DNA of 64,000 bases from NCBI GenBank assembly GCA_030440445.1, contig CP098529.1, positions 34,094-98,093 of the forward strand, written 5' to 3'. The notes under the pieces were generated by a model. The model was not told where the DNA came from and ran no database searches. It saw nothing but the letters and a program-made list of their open reading frames with translations. The first letter of the stretch is position 1. Each line of letters begins with the position of its first letter. Origin of the DNA: Halomonas sp. KG2. GTDB lineage: Bacteria > Pseudomonadota > Gammaproteobacteria > Pseudomonadales > Halomonadaceae. A program made the position numbers and the translations under genes. This document shows positions 9,777 to 18,042 of the stretch, piece after piece.

Positions 9777-10638
9777 ACCGCCATATCGAAATCTTCAAAG
9801 TCCTTCAGCAATTGCTTACTGCGTATTTTTTTGCGCTTGCCACGCGAGAGCCAGAACAGATCTTCCATGTCGTTAATCGGGTAAGCATCACTGCCGCCGA
9901 CCAGGTGAACCGAGAGCTGGCGGCGTGAGAAGTGTAGGCCGCCCCCCTTGCCAAAACGTCACCTGCGGTACTGGCGAGTGTTTGAGCCTGAACTGCTGGG
10001 CAGGCACGACGCAATCCTGCCGGTCGGCGAGTCCCTTGAGCGGGACGGTTTCGCCTTGCAGCGCCAGCAAGGCATTGGCCGTGTCACTGATCTTTGCGCC
10101 AAAGCGAAAGGACGTAGCCAAGCGCATCACGGTGACATCTTTAACGCGATGTGACGCCATGGCGTTCTAGGCTCCCCGCCACTGATAGATGGCCTGGTAC
10201 GGATCACCGGCCAAAAGAACGCGGCACCTGGGCTGGTCTATCACAATCGCTTCCGCGCAGGGGTTGGAGTCCTGAGCTTCATCGAGCAGAACAATATCGT
10301 AACGCGACGACAAATCCGGCTGACTGAGTTGGAACAACTTGAAATAGCCGTCGTGGGTAATAGAGACGTTGCGGTTATTCAGGTCGCTCATTTGCAGCCA
10401 AAGTTGCTTGGCATGGTGGGTGACGATGGCCTGTCGATCTTTATCTTTGGAAGCAGCCCCTTTGGGGAGCGGCCAATGACGGTAGCTGATCTCTTTGTCG
10501 GCGCTGATCACATAGGCGTGAAGGGCGATGCGAATGTCTTGGGCCAGTGACCAGTCAGATGTCCTCACCACTTCCAGAATGTCCTCCAGGCACAGGTTCG
10601 GGGCGAGTTTGTGCCGATAATCCTTGCCGATGGCCGCA
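9777..10638 (-). pseudogene. UvrD/FBH1-like superfamily I DNA helicase fragment
   Basis: The minus-strand frame reads the Walker B block IVLLDEAQDSNPCAEA and motif III-like LLAGDPYQAIYQWRGA. An amber codon (10167-10169) follows, and then, in the same frame, NAMASHRVKDVTVMRLATSF and RFGAKISDTANALLALQGE. A frameshift near 9950 leads to RQLSVHLVGGSDAYPINDME and DLFWLSRGKRKKIRSKQLL. The N-terminal ATP-binding P-loop part is missing. At 10638 the frame joins directly to a relic of NRPS sequence, giving a 194-aa chimeric ORF (10167-10751). The helicase part was probably a plasmid or defence-associated gene before decay. The chimeric ORF should not be annotated as a real fusion protein. Confidence 0.75.
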
Positions 10639-10847
10639 TTTGCACTTGTGAAGTCCTGTTGCCGGATCCAGTCAATATATACCTCAAAACCTGCCGGAAC
10701 TGGAAGCTCAGGTTCCTTGTCCTCAATATATACCAAGTATCCAAAGGCCACTTCTTAAGTCAGCAAGGTAAAAGACCAGCCACCCATGATCGCATGATGA
10801 TGACAATATGGCGCCGTTGCGGATTTTCTTTAAGCACTGTTACGCGG
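10639..10847 (-). repeat. Relic copy of the NRPS condensation-domain segment at 29212-29427
   Basis: This 209-bp stretch is the reverse complement of 29212-29427, interrupted by one 7-bp deletion around 10795 and a handful of substitutions. It encodes the region following the HHxxxDG motif of the condensation domain of the C-A-T NRPS. At the low-coordinate end it joins the helicase fragment, and at the high-coordinate end the IS3 fragment, with sharp junctions on both sides. In-frame readings include KEPELPVPAGFEVYIDWIRQ, shared exactly with the NRPS. It shows that NRPS DNA was once copied or moved next to the mobile elements here. Confidence 0.9.
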
Positions 10848-11620
<773 letters not shown>

Positions 11621-11622
11621 GA

Positions 11623-11770
11623 TCAAGTGTCTATTTGTACCTGATTGATCGCTCGATTTCCGGCGCGAATGATGTGGTAAACCTCCCGGGCTATGTAGCG
11701 CTTCAGACAACGGATAATTTCTAGTTTTGTAAGGCCCTGATCAGTACGCTTCTTCACATAGGCCTGTGAC
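11623..11770 (-). pseudogene. IS110-family transposase C-terminal fragment
   Basis: About 49 codons end at the stop at 11623-11625. They read AYVKKRTDQGLTKLEIIRCL and KRYIAREVYHIIRAG. This matches the C-terminal end of the complete IS110 transposase at 15698 (AYVDRRTAEGLTSKEIHRCL, KRYIVRELFPLI) at many positions but not identically, so it comes from a different IS110 relative. The rest of the gene is gone. Confidence 0.75.
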
Positions 11771-12206
11771 ACTTACCCGTAAGTTGGGATATTTGGACTT
11801 TAAGCCACAAACCGAGACTACAGATCAACTCGAATTCCAGAACAGCCTGTGGGTAGCACCCGAGAAAAGGGACATTACCGTTATACAACTATATGAATTA
11901 AAACAATTATCCTGACATAAACAAGTAAAAGAAAGAGTGAAAAAATTCGCCCAAGTTGGACACATATACCAAGCACGTTCAAGCAGCCTGAACATTGGCC
12001 TGATGGCGCTCCCACTAAAGCGGTCTTTAACGGCAAAGCGACAGGCTTCTGACAGCCGGTTGGCAGCACACCGGAAGGGTGCTTGGATTCCCAATGATCC
12101 AAACCATAAGCCACCTAGCCAAACTCATTTCTGGGATGGCACGAAATGCAGGCCAGATGCCACTAACTGCTTACCCCTGGAAGACCAAATACATGAGTGA
12201 CGGGGC
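11771..12206. other. Unassigned stretch between mobile-element remnants and the Tus-like gene
   Basis: No coding frame here resembles a family I know. The longest frames (about 77-89 codons on either strand) overlap one another and have no convincing ribosome site. The segment is probably decayed DNA or the 3' flank of the Tus-like gene. Confidence 0.4.
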
Positions 12207-13127
12207 TTACGCGACTGATTCTGCGCCAATGCAGTAGCGATGCACACCGATGGACGGTAAATAAGGCTCTACGTCTATTCTCGCATCTTTACGTCGCTTG
12301 CGACGTTGTTCCATATCCGGTTCTGAGGGCGGTGTTCGAAGCGCAGGTAGCAATCCTGTTCGTGGATCGGGTGGCACAATAATAGGCACAGACGAATTGA
12401 ACGCGAGCGGGCGGGGGGTAGGTTGTTCCTCAACAGAAGCAAAGTAAACGTTCGCCCGAAGCTGAGGGGTTTGCTTGCGTACCAGCGCCAGCGGCTCACT
12501 CGCTGGAAGACTGGCCAGCTTTTTCAACTGAATCGCGATGTGTGGCTGATCGGCGCCGAGCTTAATTAGCCGCTTTTCGGCCTCCGCGATGCTAATTTTT
12601 ACAATCGAACGCCCAGAAACCTGCCACCCAACGCCGATATGCCGGATCGGATGATCGAGAACATGCACCGCTCGTATCGTCTTCTTCAGGCTCAACCTGG
12701 CAAGCCCTGCTGTGTTCAAGTGCTGGCGCAAATACTGGAACTGGCTGCCAACTTCTGCTTTGAGTAACGATTGCGAGTTGTGTTGCGGCTCAGTCTGCTT
12801 GATCTCATCGGCAATCGCCCGAAACATAGCCTTTTGCTTATTCAACCCACCGAATTTTTCTCTCAGTGTTTCGGAAGCTGCAATGACGCCTGCATGCTTG
12901 GATGTCAACACACCCGATGTGCCTGCCTCATGCCACATATCCATCAGGACACACCGTAGCCAATCGGAATTGGCATGCGCAGCCGTCATGGCCCAGGCCT
13001 GCGGACGTTCTCTCTCGTACTGTGCACACACGTCGTCAATGGCCTTCACCAATCGACCAAAACACTCACCCGCTTGATGAATGAGCCTGAAGCGTCGGTA
13101 GTCTTTATCCAGGGTGTCAGTTGTCAT
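12207..13127 (-). CDS. Tus/Ter-family-like replication terminus site-binding protein
   Basis: The 306-aa protein has a GGAGA ribosome site 7 bases before its ATG. By eye it follows Escherichia coli Tus in length (309 aa) and in its central and C-terminal core. VLDHPIRHIGVGWQVSGRSI aligns with the Tus segment around VLHDPATLRFGWANKHII. LKKLASLPASEPLALVRKQT followed by PQLRANVYF aligns with the Tus segment around [20 protein letters not shown] and IARVWY. The tail is rich in Arg and Lys, as expected for a DNA binder. Tus binds Ter sites and blocks replication forks in one direction. Plasmid-borne Tus relatives exist, and the integrase and iteron-like repeats nearby fit a plasmid origin. Overall identity to Tus is low, so the assignment is tentative. 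Confidence 0.55.
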   Translation of the reverse strand: MTTDTLDKDYRRFRLIHQAGECFGRLVKAIDDVCAQYERERPQAWAMTAAHANSDWLRCVLMDMWHEAGTSGVLTSKHAGVIAASETLREKFGGLNKQKAMFRAIADEIKQTEPQHNSQSLLKAEVGSQFQYLRQHLNTAGLARLSLKKTIRAVHVLDHPIRHIGVGWQVSGRSIVKISIAEAEKRLIKLGADQPHIAIQLKKLASLPASEPLALVRKQTPQLRANVYFASVEEQPTPRPLAFNSSVPIIVPPDPRTGLLPALRTPPSEPDMEQRRKRRKDARIDVEPYLPSIGVHRYCIGAESVA

Positions 13128-13290
13128 GAAGTGTCTCCGCTAAAGCAGTGCGTATACCTATATCAGGATAGCAAGTTAACACTAATGTTCGTTTTTAATA
13201 CTCTATATATAATCATATATAGTGTTTTTAGTGTATTGCGGCATATCATGCAGTTTCATAAGTCACAAAAGTGCCTCGAAACTTATCCTT

Positions 13291-13569
13291 TTAAAAGCTA
13301 CTATCAATCCACTCCCCAGCCTGCTGAACGAGCATCATGAAATGATTCCGAAGATCGTCGCAGTCGTGGGGCATAATCGCATCAAAGTTCTCGCATTCTC
13401 TGACAGACGCAGCACACAATCCGAGATGTTTTACCATGTGCCTTACCGCGGCTGACGTAGGTTTATGGCGAAGCAGTTCCTCTGTGGCAAAAAGACGATC
13501 GCTAGTGGCGGCCTCAAGTTTCATGCCTATTTCGACCTGGGCTAGATATTCCTTTGAAAACCCGCTCAT
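13291..13569 (-). CDS. Small hypothetical protein
   Basis: The 92-aa ORF is acidic and helical-looking, with no membrane segment or signal peptide (it begins MSGFSKEYLAQVEIGMKLEA). I recognise no domain. A GGGA sequence about 8 bases upstream of the ATG could serve as a ribosome site. It lies between the tyrosine recombinase and the Tus-like gene, all three on the same strand, with gaps of about 90 and 160 bp. They could be expressed together as an accessory module. Function is unknown. Confidence 0.45.
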   Translation of the reverse strand: MSGFSKEYLAQVEIGMKLEAATSDRLFATEELLRHKPTSAAVRHMVKHLGLCAASVRECENFDAIMPHDCDDLRNHFMMLVQQAGEWIDSSF

Positions 13570-13662
13570 ATATTATTTCCCATGTTTGGATAAATATTTT
13601 GTAAACATATTCGTTTGATTTAATTGGATATGTCACCATTATTGACCACCAAGTTAGCAGCG

Positions 13663-14805
13663 TTATTCAGGGCGGTAGCCGAACCGGCCAGACTGTAAAC
13701 GCGCCGCTTTTTGACGGTGACTCTTGGTTTCATCGAAGACATAACGCTCGGTTGTCACAACAGACGCATGGCCTAGTATTACCTGAATTTCCCGTATCGA
13801 CATACCGGCTTCCCGCAAATCCGTCGCGCAGGTGCGCCGCAAGTCATGGGGGGCCAACTTCAGTTCATCGGGCAACATCAGCCGTAGGCGTTCCAGACGA
13901 TTATTGACGCTACGAAGGCTTAACGGGGTTTTAAGATAGTCGTTTGAAGGTGCCTTCTGTTTTACCCAAATGGGATTAAATAAATAACCTGGAGTACGGC
14001 CACGGTACTTATCCAGATATTCATTTAAGCGCCATACTACACAGTCTGGTAACGTCAGCGAGCGCTGCTTTTGGCCTTTACCTACGACCGTGATCTCATG
14101 GCTGATGAAATCAATGTCCTTGAGCTGGATGCTAACTGTTTCGGCACGCCGAAGCCCAATGGATGCCATCATCGCAATCATCAAGCCATCACGAAATGCC
14201 CTAGCAGTGGGCTCTTGGTCACACAAATCAAGTAGTGCCCTAATTGTGCCTGCACTATGGGCAGTCCCGGCGCGTTTAGCGTGAGAATAACGGGCCGCCT
14301 TGATCTGCTTAATACGATCCAGGGTGGCATGGCTGATCTGATCTAGCATCCAGGCTTCTGTGGCTATACCGCGAATTACCGCACGAACGGCATTCCGTTT
14401 GGCTGGGGATTGGCCGGAATCACGGTAGGTTGCCAGTATCTCGCTGACCACATCAGGCGTCAGGGTTGACCAGTCTACATAATCATAGGGGAATGCCTGG
14501 TTGGGATGTTGAGCCCGACCGTCATTGTTGGGTGCGCTTAACTTTGGTGGCTTGGGTGCGCCGAGAGCTTTGGTGGCAATTTCGTTAATGAGACTCCGCT
14601 TTGAAGTGACGCTGGCAACGGATTCCTGGTTACGCAAATGCCGGTGAGCAGCATTGCTTCCGCGAGGGAATGGTTGGCTAAGGTCAAATATCACCCGAAC
14701 GGGCGGTTCCTCGTAATCCATCACACCCGTTGCCGGAAATGAAGGTGTGATTGTCGTCATTGAGTGCTGCGATGTGACGATAATGTGTTTGTTGTCATTT
14801 TGCAT
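13663..14805 (-). CDS. Tyrosine recombinase/integrase (phage integrase family)
   Basis: The 380-aa protein carries the full set of catalytic blocks in the C-terminal half: GLRRAETVSI (Arg I), KGQKQRSLTLP (beta-hairpin Lys), APHDLRRTCATDLREAG (HxxR), VILGHASVVTTERYV (His, then nucleophilic Tyr). The N-terminal about 130 residues form a SAM-like core-binding domain (LTPDVVSEILATYRDSGQSP). It cuts and rejoins DNA through a 3'-phosphotyrosine, for integration or for plasmid/dimer resolution. Length is normal. The start is uncertain: the ATG at 14805 has only a weak ribosome site, and 14760 is an alternative. I saw no tRNA or obvious attachment-site pair next to it. Confidence 0.9.
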   Translation of the reverse strand: MQNDNKHIIVTSQHSMTTITPSFPATGVMDYEEPPVRVIFDLSQPFPRGSNAAHRHLRNQESVASVTSKRSLINEIATKALGAPKPPKLSAPNNDGRAQHPNQAFPYDYVDWSTLTPDVVSEILATYRDSGQSPAKRNAVRAVIRGIATEAWMLDQISHATLDRIKQIKAARYSHAKRAGTAHSAGTIRALLDLCDQEPTARAFRDGLMIAMMASIGLRRAETVSIQLKDIDFISHEITVVGKGQKQRSLTLPDCVVWRLNEYLDKYRGRTPGYLFNPIWVKQKAPSNDYLKTPLSLRSVNNRLERLRLMLPDELKLAPHDLRRTCATDLREAGMSIREIQVILGHASVVTTERYVFDETKSHRQKAARLQSGRFGYRPE

Positions 14806-15476
14806 GGTGGTATCCCATAGAAATACGTTGGCTGATCCGAGTATGCAATAACCGCTATGCTATAAGACCGTAATCAACATTGAGGCTCAAAGCTGAAATG
14901 GATTTAGCCCTATTCAAGTCAGCACAAAAAAACCCATGCTGATGCTCCTGTCATAATTGCATTTAATATATCTTAAAGGTAGTTAATGAATTAGAAAAGG
15001 GCAAACGGCCTGCTACTACCTGGCGAAACTTCTGCTTTGATGCTCTATTTAGAAAACGGTCTTTTATAATACCCTTGCTTTTACGTGTTGCGGTCTAGCT
15101 AAGCTACTGCCCACGCCACAGGTAAGAAAATGCGCTCATGGCCTCAAAAAAACAGTCACTCGATTAAGTAAAAACTTCAATAATTATGAATATAATCATT
15201 GCTTTAAATGTATTTCTTAGTTTTTATGAGACTCTGTACTTAAAATCTGTCTTTTTGGGCATACCTACCCCTGAACATTTTGCGTACAGCAGCCAAAAAT
15301 ACTGGCTGCATCACGCAATCAGGGGCTAACAGTTCTTTTGGGAGAGGCTATTTCAACATCTTGCCGCGCTCTTTAAATGGTGGCTTGGCCTGATCCTGAT
15401 CGTCCCGAACTCCCATTGATTTGCACGCATCACATGCCCAAAGACGTGTCTTCTTTTTTGAGAGGATGCTAGAAGT
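14806..15476. other. AT-rich non-coding stretch upstream of the integrase
   Basis: No supportable gene. It contains one small hairpin (GCAGCCA at 15289-15295 pairing with TGGCTGC at 15303-15309). A weak stem, AAGACGTGTCTT at 15441-15452, is followed by a T-run and could act as a terminator. The integrase promoter presumably lies near 14806-14900. Confidence 0.4.
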
Positions 15477-15690
15477 TGTTCTGGTCAATAAAACCGGACA
15501 CATTAATTTGCTAATTTCTCATACTCTGCTGGAGCCTGATCACCATTCGATGAATGCAGTCGCTCCAGGTTGTAATACTTCATGTAGGCCTCGACATCCC
15601 GTTTCATGTGAGCCCGTGTTGGCTGGTGTACTTTAAGTAGCCAATCGTGTTTCAGACTGCCGAAAAATCGCTCAACAACCGCGTTGACGC
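15477..15690 (-). pseudogene. IS3-family OrfB C-terminal fragment
   Basis: The minus strand reads NAVVERFFGSLKHDWLLKVH, then PTRAHMKRDVEAYMKYYNLE and RLHSSNGDQAPAEYEKLAN. This is the catalytic-Glu end of an IS3-group transposase. An IS3-like terminal sequence starts at about 15477 (TGTTCTGGTCAATAAAACCG). The fragment stops exactly where the IS110 element begins, so the rest of this IS3 was lost at that junction. Confidence 0.8.
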
Positions 15691-15697
15691 TCCTATG

Positions 15698-16756
15698 TCA
15701 AATATTCTCCCGTAATTTTCCAAGATCCCTCATTATCAGTGGGAATAATTCTCGAACAATATATCGTTTCAGGCAGCGATGAATTTCCTTGGACGTAAGT
15801 CCTTCCGCTGTTCGTCGGTCTACATAGGCACGGGTTCGGGGATCGCTTCGCATCCTAACCATAGCTATCGTCCATAACGCATTGTTAGCCGCTCGGCTGC
15901 CACCTCGGTTTAGTCGATGCCTTGTCGTCTTGCCTGAGGAGGCGGGTAGAGGGTTTACACCGCAGAGCGAAGCTAAGGCTGCTTCATTCTTCAGGCGTTC
16001 AGGGTTGTCTCCGGCAACGGACAAAAGAATAGCCGCAGTATGAGGACCTACGCCAAAGCGACTCCGCAGCTGTTGCGCATGCTTTTGGGTAAGTGCCTCC
16101 AGTTGCTTATCAAATTTTTCTAATTCGGCAGCTAACGTCAGCCATCGCTTGGCAAGTGACCTGAGCGTTGAGGTCAACGCCTGCAAGAGAACACTATCTC
16201 CTAGGTGACGGATCTTTGCACAAGCCTTCACGCAGTCGCCTGTTTTCGGTCTCCATAGCTTCTCGCGGATGTCCTGGGGCGCACTCACCAGCAAGGCGCG
16301 TAATTGATTGATCGCTTGCGTCTTCGCCTTTACGGCGCTGCGCCTGGCGACGGATATGATGCGCATCGCCTCACAGGCACCTGATTGCTGTTTAGGTATG
16401 GCGGTCGCTATACCTGACAACACCGCTCTAGCTGCACTTTCGGCATCCGTCGGGTCGGACTTGCCCTGCTGTCGTCGCTTGGCTCTATCAGGCCGATTCA
16501 CTTCAAGAACCGTGATTCCATTATCGATCAGGAAACGGCAAAGTCCTGCACCATAGGTTCCTGTCCCTTCGATACCTGCACGAGTCAGGGTGCCAAAAGA
16601 CGAAGCCCAGCTTAGCAAGTCAAGGTAACCTGCCGAACTTGCGGAAACGGATCGAGTTCCAAGTAACTGACCTATCTCGCTGATTACAGCACCTGCATGG
16701 ACATCCAGGTGTGTATCTACACCTAGAATAACTTCCTGTGGCGATTCAAGTTTCAT
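15698..16756 (-). CDS. IS110-family transposase (RuvC-like DEDD plus Tnp20 domain)
   Basis: The protein is about 352 aa from the ATG at 16756, which has an AAGGAG ribosome site 8 bases upstream. A GTG three codons earlier is a poorer choice. The N-terminal DEDD_Tnp_IS110 domain shows VILGVDTHLDVHAGAV (first Asp), AGIEGTGTYGAGLCRFLIDN (Glu) and GKSDPTDAESAARAVLSGIA (the two Asp). The C-terminal transposase_20 domain has SRFGVGPHTAAILLSVAGDN and ALASLCGVNPLPASSGKTTR, the serine region. IS110 enzymes recombine a circular intermediate with a target chosen by a bridge RNA. All key residues are present, so it may be active. Confidence 0.92.
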   Translation of the reverse strand: MKLESPQEVILGVDTHLDVHAGAVISEIGQLLGTRSVSASSAGYLDLLSWASSFGTLTRAGIEGTGTYGAGLCRFLIDNGITVLEVNRPDRAKRRQQGKSDPTDAESAARAVLSGIATAIPKQQSGACEAMRIISVARRSAVKAKTQAINQLRALLVSAPQDIREKLWRPKTGDCVKACAKIRHLGDSVLLQALTSTLRSLAKRWLTLAAELEKFDKQLEALTQKHAQQLRSRFGVGPHTAAILLSVAGDNPERLKNEAALASLCGVNPLPASSGKTTRHRLNRGGSRAANNALWTIAMVRMRSDPRTRAYVDRRTAEGLTSKEIHRCLKRYIVRELFPLIMRDLGKLRENI

Positions 16757-16969
16757 GGGATACACTCCTTAGTGGTGGCGTATTCCCAATCTCAATCGCA
16801 GGACAGGACACTCACGGCGCAGAACAAAGCTCCTATTAGGTCACAAACGCTGAGCCCGGGAAGCCTCGGGGAACATCAATACTGGCCGACAGGTCAACGC
16901 GAAGGCAGTAAAGCCAATCCCAGCACGGGTCAGGCCAATATGATGTTCACAAGTATAGTAGACTGAGTG
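16757..16969 (-). ncRNA. Candidate IS110 bridge-RNA region (5' non-coding end)
   Basis: About 210 bp separate the transposase start from the element's right boundary and contain no gene. In IS110-group elements this end encodes the bispecific bridge RNA, with target- and donor-binding loops. GC-rich self-complementary patches (for example around 16855-16875) would allow stem-loops. I have not folded it or identified the loops, so this call is by position only. Confidence 0.4.
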
Positions 16970-17624
16970 TACGGCTCCTATGAAAAGACACCAGCACCGT
17001 CGAAAAACACAGCGTCTCCACCGGATGCTTAAACTTACGATTCTCACCCCAAAAAACACATACGCTTCTTTTTAGCTGCTGCGGCCGATCAGGTGACTCA
17101 TCACGTATCCTCAAGGTTCACCCGATGCCTGCTCCAACGAAAGATGCAGATTTTCAGCCCCTTCTTCGCAGTTCTAGTCTGGTGCCTGGTGCCACTGAAC
17201 ATAAGTTTTAAGCGTCTCAGTAGTCGCTCCACCTGCCATACACGTTACGACCGGGACATCAACGATCAAGCATCAAGGTATCTTGAAGTTGAAGGCTGAA
17301 GGACTTGCCCATCGAAGCTCGCGTAAATCCGCCACGTTGTCGGTAGCAGCCGTTGAAGAGGGAAGCCCCACCCATTAGGGCGGGGAGCAGTTACCTCATC
17401 ACTTCTTGCACAGCGAGCAAATCGAAACTGTTGCCTATCTCACCCAAAGTCGCGAAGTCCTTACCGTAAATCCACCCTATGTGCTTAATGTTACAGGTTA
17501 CGATCGCAACATCTGCCTGGGCAGAAAATGATGACATCATCAAAGAACCAAAAGCAGTTAACCTCAAAACCTCATCTGCCATCCAATTACCCATCAGTGA
17601 CCAGCGCCCACCAGTAAGGCTCAA
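16970..17624 (-). pseudogene. Decayed EEP-family gene, right copy (3' end replaced by IS110)
   Basis: This is identical, in reverse orientation, to 108-762, with the same TTG-started 77-codon N-terminal piece (VTCNIKHIGW, FDLLAVQEVM) and the same stops. The 3' portion, including the GDFN block present in the left copy, is missing because the sequence changes at about 16969, where the IS110 begins. Since both copies carry the same inactivating changes, the decay predates the inverted duplication. Confidence 0.8.
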
Positions 17625-17654
17625 AGTTGTTCTCTAAGGTAAAAATGTAATAAA

Positions 17655-17702
17655 TCGACATTATATTGTCGATAATAAAAGATATATATATTATAGTGTC
17701 GA
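17655..17702. promoter_or_regulatory. hipBA promoter with likely HipB operators
   Basis: A perfect inverted repeat TCGACA-TTATAT-TGTCGA lies at 17655-17672. A further TGTCGA half-site at 17697-17702 is exactly 30 bp (about three helical turns) from the first one. The region is AT-rich, with TATATATATTATAG just before the hipB ATG at 17704. Phased half-sites at the start of a toxin-antitoxin operon are typical of autoregulation by the antitoxin. The same sequence is mirrored at 30-77 in the left arm. Confidence 0.65.
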
Positions 17703-17703
17703 T

Positions 17704-18042
17704 ATGAAAACACGGCATGTTACCCTCAGCCCTAAAGCCTCCCTCTCCCTGCGTCTGTTCGCCGGACTGATCGAAGAGGGTAGACTCAATAAAGGGTGGA
17801 CCCGCGACGAGCTCGCTGATCGGGTTGGTGTTGGCGTGGTCACTATCCGTCAGGTCGCCAAAGGCTCATCCCGAGTGGCTATTGGAACTTATTTCGAAGC
17901 TGCGGCGTTGGTCGGCGTTTCGCTATTCACCAATGATCTGGACACACTAAACCGCGAACAAACGATCCAGCGAGACCGGCTAACATTGCTCCCCAAGCGG
18001 GTTCACCGCCAGCCACAAGAGCCTATTGATGATGATTTCTAG
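17704..18042 (+). CDS. hipB: HipB-like antitoxin (XRE helix-turn-helix)
   Basis: The 112-aa protein has an N-terminal Cro/CI-type HTH (residues about 18-75: LIEEGRLNKGWTRDELADRV, GVGVVTIRQVAKGSSRVAIG). It would neutralise HipA and repress the operon through the inverted-repeat operators upstream. It is longer than E. coli HipB (88 aa), with an acidic tail ending in DDDF. The stop overlaps the hipA start by 17 bp, so the two are translationally coupled. Its ATG follows the last TGTCGA half-site by one base, leaving almost no leader, so translation may be leaderless or start slightly downstream. Confidence 0.88.
   Translation: MKTRHVTLSPKASLSLRLFAGLIEEGRLNKGWTRDELADRVGVGVVTIRQVAKGSSRVAIGTYFEAAALVGVSLFTNDLDTLNREQTIQRDRLTLLPKRVHRQPQEPIDDDF

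Larger units (their letters stand above)
15689..16982 (-). mobile_element. IS110-family insertion sequence, apparently complete
   Basis: The element has an intact transposase and no terminal inverted repeats, as expected for IS110. The 9-mer GCTCCTATG occurs at both boundaries (15689-15697 and 16974-16982). The right copy is native sequence, because it is also present in the other arm of the long inverted repeat at 751-759. The shared 9-mer therefore looks like the target/core sequence. The longer non-coding end (about 210 bp) is upstream of the transposase and the downstream end is only a few bases, as in the IS110 subgroup that encodes its guide (bridge) RNA 5' of the gene. Confidence 0.8.
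16970..17731. repeat. Right arm of the long inverted repeat
   Basis: Exact reverse complement of 1-762. It includes the EEP pseudogene 5' part, the intergenic promoter, and the first 28 bases of hipB. The window cannot show whether the duplication extends further into hipBA on the left side. Confidence 0.95.

Noticed and set aside
10167..10751. 194-aa ORF joining NRPS-like and helicase-like sequence
   Set aside because: It is a junction of two relics with a nonsense codon before the helicase end, not a designed fusion protein.
11937..12200. 87-codon plus-strand ORF beside the Tus-like gene
   Set aside because: Overlapped by equally long frames on the other strand and without family resemblance, so not supported as a gene.
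13663..15476. Attachment site next to the integrase
   Set aside because: No tRNA or matching direct repeat flanking the recombinase could be found in the window.
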